64,000 nucleotides of DNA from Sinohyriopsis cumingii (GCA_028554795.2 CM068824.1:163798130-163862129), one strand, 5' to 3'; positions 1 through 11,470 are shown, numbered from the stretch's first letter. Notes: generated by a model from the sequence alone, not told the origin. Made by a program: numbers and translations.

Positions 1-33
1 GTCCATTTTTCTCTCTCACTCTCTCTCTCTCTC

Positions 34-35
<2 letters not shown>

Positions 36-118
<83 letters not shown>
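36..118. repeat. (TA)n microsatellite
   Basis: Pure TA dinucleotide tract immediately upstream of the splice acceptor of the first exon. It ends in TATTCAG, so the microsatellite itself forms the polypyrimidine-poor end of the intron. Reading frames printed across it (Tyr-Ile repeats) are artefacts. Confidence 0.95.
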
Positions 119-121
<3 letters not shown>

Positions 122-122
122 G

Positions 123-343
123 ACTCTAGAAGAAGCCGGTCAGCACCAGCAAGATCCTCGGAGAGCCCAGAGACCAGCAGTAGCCGGAAATCAAGTCCAT
201 CCAGTAAGAATTCCCTCAGCCCAACCTGCAAGGCCTGGCTTGACACCAGGCAAGTACGCCACATAAAAGATGAGCCACTTGAGATCAAAGAGTATGACAA
301 GGAAGACTTGAAACGCATTCAGAGGAGACGGATAGAGGAGGAG
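123..343 (+). CDS. internal exon of unidentified host gene
   Basis: Open for its whole length in one frame, between an acceptor (TTCAG before 123) and a donor (GAG|GTGATG, GT at 344-345). It starts in phase 1 and ends in phase 0. The peptide begins Ser/Arg/Pro-rich (SRRSRSAPARSS), then has SSSRKSSPSSKNSLSP, a short motif IKDEPLEIKEY in which IKDE fits the SUMO-attachment consensus, and a very basic/acidic helix (DLKRIQRRRIEEE) typical of a coiled coil. The phase matches the exon at 1959, whose product begins with the same helical character, so the two are probably consecutive. The low-complexity, charged composition suggests a nuclear or scaffold protein, but I do not recognise the family. 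Earlier exons lie outside the window. Confidence 0.65.
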
Positions 344-356
344 GTGATGACATTTT

Positions 357-358
<2 letters not shown>

Positions 359-399
<41 letters not shown>
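359..399. repeat. (AT)n microsatellite
   Basis: AT dinucleotide tract 15 bp downstream of the exon donor, inside the same intron. Confidence 0.95.
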
Positions 400-401
<2 letters not shown>

Positions 402-927
402 CTGTTAAATAAGAGGGGAGATTAAAAAAATGTGTACTTTTCATTAGCACAGTATGTTGTTTTGCCAAATGTTAATGATTTCATCTTTGAACTTGATTTT
501 TTTCATCAGGAAATTTTACTGGTGCAACTCTTGTTTTTCAAAATATTGTTCTATAGTATGGTTACATCAAACTGGATGTACTGCAAAATTTTAGTGATTT
601 CCTGCAGATGATAAGATAATGTGTCGCCTTCATGATTTGAACTGCACCACTAGCATCAGCATTCAAAATATTTTCAGTTGACTACTTGTCTTGCAGGACA
701 AGGGACTTGGAACTTATATGTGCCTTTTAGGGCAACAGACTTGGAACTTGCACTTGTCTTGCAGGGCAAGGGACTTGGAACTTGCACTTGGCCAGCACCA
801 ATTTTGCTTGGCTTGACAAAGTGACTTGCCCATCCTTGGATCTCACTGCTGAAACTTATTAGTGAGCGAGTGGAATTTTTAAGATCTGATGAAGGTTCTT
901 TGTCTGATTTTTGTGTTAAAACTTTTG
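400..927. other. intron sequence
   Basis: AT-rich intronic DNA. Around 690-795 the phrase with core GGACTTGGAACTTGCACTTG is repeated about three times with small changes (a degenerate 35-45 bp repeat). No coding signal. Confidence 0.6.
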
Positions 928-929
928 CA

Positions 930-1017
<88 letters not shown>
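928..1017. repeat. (TG)n-(TA)n compound microsatellite
   Basis: A TG run passes directly into a TA run of about 65 bp and ends at the left end of the pogo-like MITE. The TA at 1016-1017 would serve as its target duplication. Confidence 0.95.
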
Positions 1018-1020
<3 letters not shown>

Positions 1021-1825
1021 TGGAGCCTCGTTAATCCGGACACATTCGTTCCCAGCAAATATGTCCGGATTAACGAGTTTTCCGGATAATTGAATCATGC
1101 ACATTTTTTATTGATGGTGTCACCATAATATATGTAAAAAGTACAACGAATACAAACTGTTATCTCCCAGTTAAATGCGTAATGGTCAACTAATAAAATG
1201 CAGTCATTTTTATAAGTCATATTTTACAGTTGCTAATGATTGATGTCCCCATTTTATTCGAAAATGAAGCCCTATACAGTCCACAGCTTAAAAATGTCAA
1301 CTGTATTTGCACAGCAAACAATAAACTGTGATTGTTACATACAATTGGTAAACAACAAAGAGGCTTAATGACACTTTTAATTTATTTACCATATGTTATG
1401 TCAAAAAGCGTGGATGATTTGATCCCAGTGTGTTTATTTAATTATTAACACCCCCATCAGCAACTAGCTAAAACAGACATTGTTTATACAATCGCTGGTT
1501 ACAATATGGTCACGCTACTTATTTATTGATAGTGGCCATGGACTCTCAAGGGCTTCACTACTGTGTTTTATGTATTATTCTTCTGATTGTATTTTCACAT
1601 ACGATTTTTCGAATTTTCTTATTTTTGGACAGATTATTTCCGGATTATCGAGACAAGTTTTAATGTCATTTTACACTTTGGTCCCTGATTTTGACTTCCG
1701 GATCCAGAACGCGGATTTCTTGATTAACGGAGCAAATTAACATTTAGGAATTCCGTTCCCGTTGAATTATGTCCAGATAGCGAGGTTTCCGGATAAACGG
1801 AGTCCGGATTAACAAGGCTCCACTG
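1018..1825 (+). mobile_element. pogo/Tigger-like MITE with inverted ends
   Basis: The left end reads CAGTGGAGCCTCGTTAATCC and the right end is its near-perfect reverse complement (GGATTAACAAGGCTCCACTG), giving 808 bp between terminal inverted repeats. Ends of the form CAGT(G/N)(G/A)A(A/G)CCTCGTTTATCCGG with TA target duplications are typical of the pogo branch of Tc1/mariner. TA lies at the left flank, but TG replaces it at the right, where the microsatellite has changed. Sub-terminal copies of TCCGGATTAACG repeat inside both ends. No transposase frame is present, so it is non-autonomous. It lies in an intron of the host gene. Confidence 0.8.
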
Positions 1826-1841
1826 TGTGTGTGTGTGTATG

Positions 1842-1917
<76 letters not shown>
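1826..1917. repeat. (TG)n/(TA)n microsatellite
   Basis: TG then TATG then TA repeats right of the MITE, mirroring the tract on its left. The insertion seems to have split one TA-rich tract, or carried TA slippage with it. Confidence 0.9.
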
Positions 1918-1920
<3 letters not shown>

Positions 1921-1935
1921 TGGAGCCTCGTTAAT
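1918..1935 (+). mobile_element. isolated copy of the MITE left terminus
   Basis: CAGTGGAGCCTCGTTAAT is identical to the first 18 bases of the element at 1018, but nothing of the element follows. It lies 23 bp before the splice acceptor of the next exon. It could be the relic of a second insertion lost by deletion, or a duplication made during repair at the microsatellite. Confidence 0.8.
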
Positions 1936-1958
1936 ATATATGTTGCTTTCTTTTCCAG

Positions 1959-2132
1959 CAACAGACTCTAAAGAAAAATCAAGAAAGAATGAAGGAAATT
2001 TTGAAACAGGACCAAGATCTTAGCAATGGCAAGGAGCAGTTCATCACTGACCGTGGCAACAATTGGAGCTTTGATTGCCGGTTCCTTATGTGCTTTAGCT
2101 GTCGTTCAAAATCACGGAAAACCAACGTGTAG
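1959..2132 (+). CDS. terminal coding exon of unidentified host gene
   Basis: The acceptor CTTTCTTTTCCAG (AG at 1957-1958) is strong. The frame is open for 57 codons and stops with TAG at 2130-2132. The product starts as a charged helix (QQTLKKNQERMKEILKQDQ) that continues the coiled-coil end of the exon at 123-343. It then has a short globular-looking tail with three cysteines (FDCRFLMCFSCRSKSRK). Phase 0 on both sides fits direct splicing from 343 to 1959, across the intron with the MITE. An alternative frame (from 2026) looks like a signal peptide but starts inside the exon and is not preferred. Function unknown. Confidence 0.6.
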   Translation, partial: QQTLKKNQERMKEILKQDQDLSNGKEQFITDRGNNWSFDCRFLMCFSCRSKSRKTNV

Positions 2133-2813
2133 AAATGGATGCTATGGCATATTTAATGGAGAACCCATATCAGACAAGTGTGAGATGGACAAGTCTTCCC
2201 GATACATGATACCAATGTTACTTAATCATGACAGGACCAATATGTACTGCTGCTTTTAGTATCATTTTGAACTTGTGGCATTTCAGATTAGTTTATTTAA
2301 GTTGTCATCTTACATTACTTCTTTACAGTTAAAAATGATTTTGACAGAATCTGGACAGTCTGTTAAGAATCATGTGCATACCATTAAAGCTGCTTTACAA
2401 CAGCTTATACATTACACAAATTTAGTGTCTTTTATTGTTGTTGCTCAAATTGCTGAAAGAAACGGATTTGAAGAAACCAGAACAATGATCTAAGTATCTG
2501 GTGCTATGAGGCTTTGTTAAAAAAATTAATACAGTCACATGTGTGGGAATAAATCTTGCTGTAGCTGTGATCAAGAATATTTTCGAGCCTCAATTATTGA
2601 AGCATTTAGTATGGACAATTTGGACCAACCCTACAGAATACTTTCCACCCATCATGCCATCAAGTTTATGCCAATTAAATAAAAAAAATATTTTGATGTC
2701 TTCATGTATGCATTGGCAGTGCAAGTGGCCGTATCATATACACAATATATTTGTTGTTGTAGGAGTCGTATTTAAGCAAAACTGAATTTTGTTTTTATAA
2801 AGACCTTGTGTAA
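2133..2813 (+). other. probable 3' UTR of the host gene
   Basis: Non-coding AT-rich sequence following the stop. AATAAA occurs at about 2548-2553 and again at 2678-2683 (followed by an A-rich stretch), so a transcript end near 2570 or 2700 is plausible. Confidence 0.45.
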
Positions 2814-3285
2814 TTTGACATATATTGTGTAATCATGGAACATCTTGACATATATTGAGTAATCATAGAGCATCTTGACATTGAGTAATTAGAGAACACC
2901 TTGACAGATATTGAGTAATTATAGAACATCTTGACGTATATTGAGTAATCATAGAACATCTTGACATATATTGAGTGATCATTGAACATCTTGACATACT
3001 GAGTAATTATAGAATATCTTGACATATATTGAGTAATCATAAAACATCTTTACATATATTGAGTAACTATAGAACATCTTAAGATATATTGAGTAATTAT
3101 AGAGCATCTTGACTTATTGAGTAATTATAATAAAATCTTGACATATTGAGTAATTATAGAACATCTTGACATATATTGAGTAATTATAGAACATCTTGAC
3201 ATATTGAGTAATTATAGAACATCTTGACATATATTGAGTAATTATAGAACATCTTGACATATGTTGAGTAATCATAGAACATTTT
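2814..3285. repeat. 27-31 bp minisatellite
   Basis: About 16 imperfect copies of a unit built on CATCTTGACATATATTGAG followed by TAATTATAGAA. Units vary by loss of ATAT or a few bases. Confidence 0.93.
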
Positions 3286-3579
3286 TATCAGTTTGCATTC
3301 ATTTAAGATTATGCTTATTTATGCAGGTTATTAGGACTCAACATCATTCATTTTGTATTATTAGGACTCTACATCTTTTATTTTGTATTACTGGGATCCC
3401 ACATCAAGATGCAGGAGACCTAGTCTAATCACCATTGCTGTCTGTCATTCCTTTTTTGTCCATTCACACTTCATATAACCACCAAAGCTGTGCAACATTC
3501 AACATTCGCACATAATTGGAGTCTAATTTGGAAGACAAATTGCCCATGATAAGTAGATGAACCTTTCAAAGGTGTCTTT
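3286..3579. other. no gene seen
   Basis: AT-rich spacer. A 36-bp phrase around TTAGGACTCAACATC is present two to three times at 3330-3410. Confidence 0.5.
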
Positions 3580-4480
3580 TTTTGGGTCCAATTTTTATGA
3601 AGTCGCAACCCATTTTCAGTCAGTTTTACAACTCCTTTTCAGCAAACCCTTCTATCCAACATAACTTGGAAACCATTGAACATATTCTGATGCAGTTTTT
3701 GTGTGTACATTGTCTCATAATCTTATATATGCCTTTTATGGGTTTTGTCTTGTCAGCTCCATAGAGTTATGGCCCTTGACAGTTAAATTCACATTTTCAC
3801 ACAAGATGATGCATGTAACCAACATCACATAAGAACCATTCAACATGTTCTAGTGCAGTTTGATTGTCTCATACACCAATATGTGCATTTGAATACATGT
3901 TATGGCCCTTGACTATTTGAAAACAAGTTATGTCCCTTGACTATTTGAATATAGGTTATAGACTTCGACTTTATCATATTCTGATCCAATATGGTACATA
4001 AACATTATCTCACAGACAAAGATGCACCCTTTCTTTGTTTTGTTTTGTCAGCTCCAATTTGGTTTGAGTTGTGGCCCATTACTGTTAACTTGATGTCTTC
4101 ATATGGGATGTTGAGTGTAACTGGCTGATTCTAAAACCATTCAGAATATTCTGATACAATTTGATATGAACATTTTCTCATAGACATGCATGGTTTAGTC
4201 ATGTCTGCTCCATTTTGGACAGAGTTATGCCCCTTAACATATTCTTGTCATATGGAAATTTAGAATGTTGCTTGCAATTAGCAAAGCTCAAGAACCAAAC
4301 AGCGTATGATTCAATTTGGTAAGAACATTGTCTCATAGACATTGATGTGTGTTTATGGGTATTTGTATAGTCTACACCATTTATGACAGAGTTGCGGCCC
4401 TTCTCAATCAACTTCCACTATTTAAATATGATGTTGCTCATAATTAGCACATGGGAACCATTCAATGTATTCCTATGCAA
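3580..4480. repeat. degenerate ~160-170 bp tandem repeat
   Basis: Each unit has, in order: AACCATTCAACATATTCTGA, a TTGTCTCATAGAC segment, a TTTTGTCATGTCTGCTCCA segment and GAGTTATGGCCCTTGAC. Roughly five to six strongly diverged units can be followed. No coding capacity is conserved between units. Confidence 0.75.
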
Positions 4481-4569
4481 ACTGAAAGTTTGATTTCATA
4501 GACCAATGTTTCTTGTCTTCTCCAGAGTGTTGTCTCATGTTGATCAATTTGTTATATTTATCTCTATAT

Positions 4570-5165
4570 GCGATTTTGCTTGTATTGATGAGACCTTGAA
4601 GGAGTTATGGCTTTTGTCAGTCAGCCTCCTCTCTTGTCATGGGAATTTGCTTGTATAGGTGAGACCCTGAAGGATTTATGGCTCTTGTCAGTCAGCCTCC
4701 TCTCTTGTCATGGGATTTTGCTTGTTTAGATGAGACCCTGAAGGAGTTATGGCTCTTGTCAGTCAACCTCCTCTCATCATGGGATTTTGCTTGTATAGAT
4801 GAGACCCTGAAGGAGTTATGGCTCTTGTCAGTCAACCTTCTCTCGTCATGGGATTTTGCTTGCATAGATGAGACCCTGAAGGGGTTATGGCTCTTGTCAG
4901 TAAACCTCCTCTCTTTTCATGGGATTTTGCTTGCATAGATGAGACCCTGAAGGAGTTATGACTCTTGTCAGTCAACCTCCTCTCTTTTCATGGGATTTTG
5001 CTTGTATAAATGAGACCCTGAAGGAGTTATGACTCTTGTCAGTCAACCTCCTCTCTTTTCATGGGATTTTGCTTGTATAAATGAGACCCTGAAGGAGTTA
5101 TGACTCTTGTCAGTCAACCTCCTCTCTTTTCATGGGATTTTGCTTGTATAAATGAGACCCTGAAG
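4570..5165. repeat. ~70 bp minisatellite, about nine copies
   Basis: The unit contains GGGATTTTGCTTGTATAGAT, GAGACCCTGAAGGAGTTATG and CTCTTGTCAGTCAACCTCCT. Unit starts are 69-71 bp apart (for example 4731, 4801, 4870, 4941). The element GAGTTATGGC(T/C)CTTG is shared with the preceding 160-170 bp repeat, so this array may be a local amplification of part of it. Confidence 0.93.
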
Positions 5166-5289
5166 GGTTGTATTTCAAACATTTGAAGGAGTCATGGTCC
5201 CATCATACCCATCTTCTCTTAACTTTAGTTTCCCAACAGTTCTTCTGTTTAAGGCCTAATGAAGAAAATTGTTGTGAGCAGGACTATTT

Positions 5290-5505
5290 GTTGTGCACCC
5301 ATTGTCATGCCAGAACCATTTGTCATGCACCCATTGCCATGTCAGTATCAGTTGTCATGCTCCCATTGTCATGCCAGTATCAGTTGTCATGCTCCCATTG
5401 CCATGTCAGTATCAGTTGTCATGCACCCATTGCCATGTCAGTATCAGTTGTCATTCACCCACTGTCATGCCAGTATCAGTTGTCATGCACTCATTGCAAA
5501 TAACT
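5290..5505. repeat. 32 bp minisatellite, about six copies
   Basis: Unit contains TTGTCATGCACCCATTGCC followed by ATGTCAGTATCAG. Because 32 is not a multiple of three, all three forward frames stay open for a while; the His/Cys-rich peptides seen there are artefacts. Confidence 0.93.
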
Positions 5506-5721
5506 CTATTTGTTATGCTTGTATGTTTCTGCTTGTAAATTCTGTAATATTTTAATTTGTTTTCCAATTAGTTTTATAATTATTTTGATCCCATGGTACT
5601 TTGTAACTTTTCCATCCCTAATATGGATACATAAAATATTGTTGGTGTTGTTTTATAATCAGGATTCACTAATAAATATTATCTTAATCATGATGGACAT
5701 AAATTTAATATATTTGTTTAG

Positions 5722-6300
5722 GCTTTGTTACTGCCAGTAGCAACAACAAAGTCAACATAAGCTTGTTACTGCCAGTAGCAACAACAAAGTCAACATAAGC
5801 TTGTTACTGCCAGTAGCACCAACAAAGTCAACATAAGCTTGTTACTGCCAGTAGCAACAACAAAGTCAACATAAGCTTGTTACTGCCAGTAGCAACAACA
5901 AAGTCGACATAAGCTTGTTACTGCCAGAAGCAACAACAAAGTCAACATAAGCTTGTTACTGCCAGTAGCAACAACAAAGTCGACATAAGCTTGTTGCTGC
6001 CAGTAGCAACAACAAAGTCAACATAAGCTTGTTACTGCCAGTAGCAACAACAAAGTCGACATAAGCTTGTTACTGCCAGTAGCAACAACAAAGTCGACAT
6101 AAGCTTGTTGCTGCTGGTAGGAACAACAAGTTCACAAAGAAAGAAATTTATCATTGCTGGTAGGAACATCAAGTCTACAAAGAAATAAATTTATCATTGC
6201 TGGTAGGAACAACAAGTCCACAAAGAAATAAATTTATCGTTGCTGGTAGGAACAACAAAAGTCCACCATGAAGCTATCCTTGTTCGTAGGAACAACAATG
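5722..6300. repeat. 38 bp minisatellite with diverged tail
   Basis: About ten near-identical copies of a 38-bp unit (GCTTGTTACTGCCAGTAGCA plus ACAACAAAGTCAACATAA) to about 6110. Four to five longer, diverged units with TTGCTGGTAGGAACAACAAG follow. The HindIII-like AAGCTT junction recurs at each unit. Confidence 0.95.
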
Positions 6301-6944
6301 CAAAACATAAATTTGCTGGTAAATCTCTGCAGTTACTTGATTTTTTAAGAGGCAAATTTTGATCAAATCCTTCACATAACAAGAATTAATATCATTGCAA
6401 AGGAAAAAAAAATCTCTTTGAAAACATATTGCTACAAAAAAAACTCCACCAAATTCCAGTAAATCTAAGAAAACTTTTACTCCCCATGAAAACATCAAAT
6501 TCATGTAAATCTAGCCTTGGAAAAGAACATCACTGATACTGATACAAATGCAATGAACTGTACTTTTAATTTTGGAGACTTATTTTTGACAATGAAAATT
6601 GCCTTTAAAATTTAAATCTTTGTGGCTTTGTTTCTGACTTGTAATATTTTACTTCATGCATTTGCCAGATATTAACTGGTCACTATAGTTTACTATTTGC
6701 CAACCAATTAACAGACCACTACAGTTGACCTCATTTGTAACAGGCCACTATAATTTACCTCATTTTCATCAGTTAATTACTGTTGATGGTCTTATGACAT
6801 GTGTTTATGTAAAGCATCATATGGATTATGTGTCATTTTGGTTGTGAAAGCTATATTTGAATATTTTTTATGGTTTTTTTTGAAGGTATGAACAAATATA
6901 TAGAAAAGTTACACCATGTAATATAAGCGGAGTAATCACATTGA
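6301..6944. other. no gene seen
   Basis: AT-rich spacer. Around 6665-6790 a short phrase (AACAGACCACTACAGTTGACC) repeats about three times with changes. Confidence 0.5.
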
Positions 6945-7175
6945 AGAGTGGTTCTTTGTTCTTGGAGACAGGTCTTTTGGAAAGGGGTGTATCTTGGAGA
7001 CCGGTCGTTTGGAAGGGAAGATCTTGGAGACAGGTCTTTTGGAAAGGGGGCTATCTTGGAGACAGGTCTTTTAGAAAGTGGGAGTCTTGGAAACACGATT
7101 TTCAGAGGGTGGGTGGAGACAGGTCTTTTGGAGGGTGGGTGGGTGGAGACAGATCTTTTGGAGGGGGTCTTAAAT
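6945..7175. repeat. ~31 bp G-rich minisatellite, about seven copies
   Basis: Units contain CTTGGAGACAGGTCTTTTGG followed by AAAGGGGG(T/C)AT; the last two are rearranged into GGGTGGGTGGAGACAGG. Strong purine bias on the plus strand. Confidence 0.9.
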
Positions 7176-8870
7176 CTTGAGATTTTTAGACTTGATTAAT
7201 AATCGTCAGACCTTCAAGAAAGAAATAAATCCAAAGAATTTTTATTCTTAAATTCACTTTTCTTGGATAAAATAAAAACTGGTGATCAATTATTCTTGTA
7301 GAATTTAAAACCAGGTTTAATACACAATTATGTCCATTTTCTGTTGTTGAACTGTTCATACATGTATATTTCTTGAAAACTATAATCTTCCTAGTGTTTG
7401 CTTTCATGAAAAATATTTAGCTATGCATGTATCAAACTGCTGATTATATCTTGTGCTGACCAACTAATTGACAATCTCATTGATGTTTTTTTTTACCAAA
7501 TTCAGAAATATATGGCATGTTTTGTACATCACATAATGAAATCATTTCTGCGTAGCATAACTGTACTGTACTAAAATGTATTTAGAGGAAAGGAAAATAA
7601 TTTTGAACTTGCATTGCAATCTTTTTTTATATACCACCATGACAGTATATGGCGTTTAGAGTTACCATTATCTGTTAGTACATCCATCCATCTGTCACAG
7701 CCTGGTCGAGTTTTGCATTTAAAACATTTCAGGCACTGTGGTGAGGAATCTGTTTCTAGGATCACATTTCTTGTTTTGCAAAATTTGTGTATACAAAAGT
7801 GGTAATAATTCATATCCACCAGGCCAGGCAAAACCAACTGAATCAAAGTCATTTTTCATAATTGCTTATTGTATAAATTTTTTATAATATTTATGTTGAT
7901 TCCTTGTAAAATTTGTGCATATAATGAGTTTGAGCAAAAGATGTGGTTTCTGTGTACATTTTGAGTTGTTGACACTGATTTTGACAGGTTATAGTTGTAA
8001 TGGAAAACAATTTTCAGAAACAGTCTGTGACTTTGGTTGACTGGCTCAGTAACTTGCTAGTGTTATATGTAAAGATCAATGTACATAAGGTAGTCTTGTA
8101 TACAGTCTGAAATAGCATATAGAAGGGTACCCATATTTATCAAGGAGATAATATGTAAATGGTTTGGTTGCCTTTACCTAAGTTATAATATGAGATATTT
8201 GCAATAAATCATTTATGATACTTGATATTTAATTATTATTATTCCCCTCCCAAAAGTAGTTTCAAGATAATCCTATAAAGATTTAACATATTTTCAGGAT
8301 TAGGTTATCATCAAATTAGCTTATTTCTTTGGGAACCAGTCAAACTTTCTCACATGTTTGAATTCTTGAGAAAAAATACTCTTCCATTTTCTTTATTTTC
8401 CCTCATATTACTAAAGGTACACTTTAAACCAACACAGGTGCAGTTAATTTTCTGAGACCTTGAAAGATTTTTCTTTTCTCAAACTCTCCTTCTTCTTCAC
8501 TTAGCTTTGTTCTGAAAACTCTGAATCCATGAATGATTGGAAACAAAACAAAAAAAAATTACATCCCACCAACCAATTACTTAGAAAATAACATCATTGT
8601 GTCTACATCCATTTTAAGAATAACATGGTCCTTCCTCAACATTTGAAACATATGCTTATATTGCCTGTATTTGGTTCAACTATTTCACTGTGATTCAAAA
8701 TATTTCCCAGTATTTGGATCAAATATTTCCTGTATTTTGATCAAATTTTCTTATCCTTAGTAAGGACAAAAGTTTTATTTTGGCCCAAAGGAAAAGCAAA
8801 GTTGTCCCATTTAAGTAAACAGTCTGTAAGACTTAAAATTTAGTGAATTCAGTTGAAAAATACATTAATT
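7176..8870. other. no gene seen
   Basis: Ordinary AT-rich intergenic DNA, with frequent stops in all frames. The stretch at about 7625-7830 (ACCACCATGACAGTATATGG onward) resembles a dispersed repeat I have seen in mollusc sequence, but with one copy here I cannot support it further. Confidence 0.5.
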
Positions 8871-8874
8871 CTTA

Positions 8875-8985
8875 ATGAACTTAACACAATTCTTACAAAG
8901 TTAATGAACTTTATCACAATTCTTACAAAGTTAATGAACTTTATTACAATTCTTACAAAGTTAATGAACTTTATTACAATTTTTA
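8875..8985. repeat. 30 bp minisatellite, ~3.5 copies
   Basis: Unit: CAATTCTTACAAAGTTAATG plus AACTTTATTA, nearly perfect. It lies just before the DIRS-like remnant. Confidence 0.9.
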
Positions 8986-9013
8986 GAGCTCCTTCATTAT
9001 TGGGATAGGGATC

Positions 9014-10834
9014 GTGTCAAAACCTCATTTTTTACTACTGTTCAGTCCTGTTAGGGACTTGGAGTCGGTGCCAGAGAAAAGAATTGTTCCACTCAAGTCA
9101 TATGGTATGAAGGGCCATCCAATGCATGGAATTGACTGGTCTAATCCTTTCATGCCGGAAATGATTTCAGGCCCTTTTCTTCAAACTTGGGAGATCGTAG
9201 TTGCATTCTTCAGATCTACGTCTTACAAAGTGATATTAAAAGGAGGACGCAGGTCCTCTTATTTCCAACAATTCAAGAAGATTGAGAGGCGCTCTCACCA
9301 TCTTGCTCAGTATTCCGCCAGGGACAGTCCCCTCGCTCCGAGCAAGGAGTTAGGGGATAGGTTTTCTTTTAGCCCCAGGACTTCACGGAAACAGTGACAC
9401 TAGGCAAGAGTCCTGCCTCCCAGGAACAAGATAAGGACGAAGACGTAATGTCAGTCCTTATGCACTCTCACGAGTTCGAAGTTGAACAAGCTAAGGTGGT
9501 GACCCCTCCATTACAGCCTCTTCCGCTGCCTTGCGATGGAGGAGATTTTGATCTTTTGACAAAGCGGTAGGTGAAGTTTATCATCTTCTGCCCACAGATA
9601 TGTCAGAAAATACAAAAATTCTCTTCATCTTTAAGAGACTTTCCAGGGCGATCTCCAGTACAAATCTGCTCTTGCTCCCCAAATCAGCTTTGGTCAATTA
9701 TTTTTGTTAGAGGTTTTATAAGAACCAGTTCTTGGGACGTATGGTCGCTGAAAATAGCTATAGGGTTCACAATCCTTCCTGATCATTATAACTTCTCACT
9801 TTGGAAACCGGAGCATAACTAGGGGGTATTTTCTCGTGTACCAGAGTCTGCCTTCAAGTCAAGATATTGGATGCCTTAAAATTAAAGTTAGGTCTCTGGT
9901 CACCATAGCAAAACATGCAGATCTTTTTCTTTTTGAATGCATCATTCAGACTATTGAAAGAGGACTCTCTATAGCCATCCTCACTGCAGCGGTTGCTGAA
10001 GGCAGTGGCCAAGACATCTCGACAAGCCTTGTCCATGCCCATGGCATTACCAGCGGAGCTTCTCCAGCTCCATGGGGCTGTTGCTTTATACACTTCTAAT
10101 GTCCGACTGGAATACACTAAATATATGTGGTCTTCTTCTCTGGAAGCAGAGACCCTCATCGGAAGTCTCTTTCTCTCCATGACTTCCCAGGAGCGCAGAG
10201 ACGAGCAATACTGGCACCTTGCATCGGTTTCTGCGTAGTCGACACCGGATAAGAACGGACACTAACCCAATGACCTTCCCCCCCCCGACCTTCAGCAAGA
10301 TTTTTCAGAGCTATGCATCCCTAATCCAAAAAGCAACCCAACTTTAGATGTCCTCCTCGGCTGTCAGCTTCGGCAGTGTCAGCGAAGAGACCAGGAGAGG
10401 ACGTTTGCCATTCTCCTATTTCCTCAGTGGACGATGGAGCCCTAGCTGCTCTCTCTCTTCCCTCCCTCCTGCGATGTGTCTCTCTTTTTTTGATTCCCGT
10501 AGGTGCCAGACTATCCAACGTTAGAAAGGATAGTTCAAGCATAACGGGTGATTAGAAGGTCATCTCAATCAACAACGGATTCTGGCTTTAGTTGAATCTG
10601 GTGTGATTGAAGAAAGAGGTACACTCATGTTTGCTGAAGGGTACAATAGAGAAGATGTACAACTCCCTGATATTCTTGGTTCCAAAGAAAGATGGAAAGT
10701 TTCCTCTAATTGTCGACCTTTCCGCCTTCATAAGGCTCAAGGTTCTCCATCGATATCCAAGATGGTTACTTCGCATCTCAGTCCTGGATGAGTTAATGTG
10801 TCCCAATGATAGAATCCAAAATGTCATTGAATGA
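9014..10834 (+). pseudogene. decayed DIRS-like retrotransposon: gag-like ORF and start of RT
   Basis: A series of plus-strand frames, broken by frameshifts, reads like the first ORF of a DIRS-type (tyrosine-recombinase) retrotransposon. It contains an acidic segment with EDVMSVLMHSHEFEVE near 9450, and an Ala/Leu-rich helical part near 9990-10220 with TSRQALSMPMALPAELLQL and GSLFLSMTSQERRD. A Pro-rich patch follows. Near 10580-10760 the start of a reverse transcriptase appears: LALVESGVIEE, then, one frame over, NSLIFLVPKKDGKF and IVDLSA. VPKKxG followed by (I/V)VDLS is the usual fingers motif of DIRS/Ngaro RTs. Coding similarity stops at about 10830, before the catalytic (Y/F)xDD box, so the element is truncated. 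Class assignment is from motif memory; another YR-type element remains possible. Confidence 0.6.
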
Positions 10835-10969
10835 ATCCTTAATAATCTCAAAGTAGTGATTTAATAAATAAAAAAATGAGCACTTTGTGATTCTAATATA
10901 TATTTTTTTCCTTTCCAATTTTATCTGAACTGAACTCACAATGGTTAAGAGATGAACTTAAAGTCGAGC

Positions 10970-11240
10970 TGAAATAATCATGTTTACTTCAAACTTATAT
11001 AAAGACTGTCACCTGACTTATGACACAACAAAATGTCACTTACAGTGGAAATTTCCATCAAATTCGTATACAAGACCAGGTCTGTTTACATAAAGTTTAC
11101 CAAACTACCTGACAAAGATTCGGGAGACTCGTTTCTCCAAAGGAAAAACCAAAGCCCCAATGCACTGAACTCAAATCTAAGTAAACATGTTGTTTACTAA
11201 GGGCAAGCAACTTAAAGTATAGTCTGCAATCATGGAAAAA
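10970..11240 (+). repeat. LTR-like repeat fragment (shared with 14.9 and 56.9 kb)
   Basis: AATCATGTTTACTTCAA, then AAGACTGTCACCTGA and GTGGAAATTTCC occur in the same order as in the segments at 14,940 and 57,000. Divergence is high, so this is a partial old copy of that repeat family. Confidence 0.4.
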
Positions 11241-11349
11241 GTTAGCTATGCAATATATTGCTTAGAAAATGACCCCTGCTATCTACAATCATGGACAAAA
11301 ATTACAATATAAATTAAAGTTAAGTAGTATATGGGGACTGATTAGCGAC

Positions 11350-11470
11350 AATGGAAATCGTATTCATAAAGGTCGTGGGCACGTTTAGCGACAAGATTTG
11401 TACTGCTCCCATGGGCACATTTAGCGACAAGGGGAATTGAACATGGGGGACATTGGGCCTGTATAGCGCA
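11350..11470. repeat. GCGACAAGGGGAATTGAAC repeat
   Basis: Two to three diverged copies of (A/G)TTTAGCG(A/T)CAAGGGGAATTG. The same unit is found at 11,865-12,010 and, more diverged, at 16,815-16,990 and inverted at 43,015-43,060. Confidence 0.7.

Noticed and set aside
16-318. Minus-strand 100-codon frame ending in Tyr-Ile repeats
   Set aside because: Shadow of the plus-strand exon at 123-343 extended by the (TA)n tract.
2026-2259. 77-codon ORF with a signal-peptide-like start
   Set aside because: Starts inside the terminal exon in another frame; the exon frame is joined by a good splice acceptor and matches the upstream exon in phase and composition.
5722-6110. 38-bp direct repeats resembling a CRISPR array
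   Set aside because: The repeats are contiguous with no unique spacers, and the sequence is animal nuclear DNA; it is a minisatellite. The same applies to the 37-bp array at 63.3 kb.
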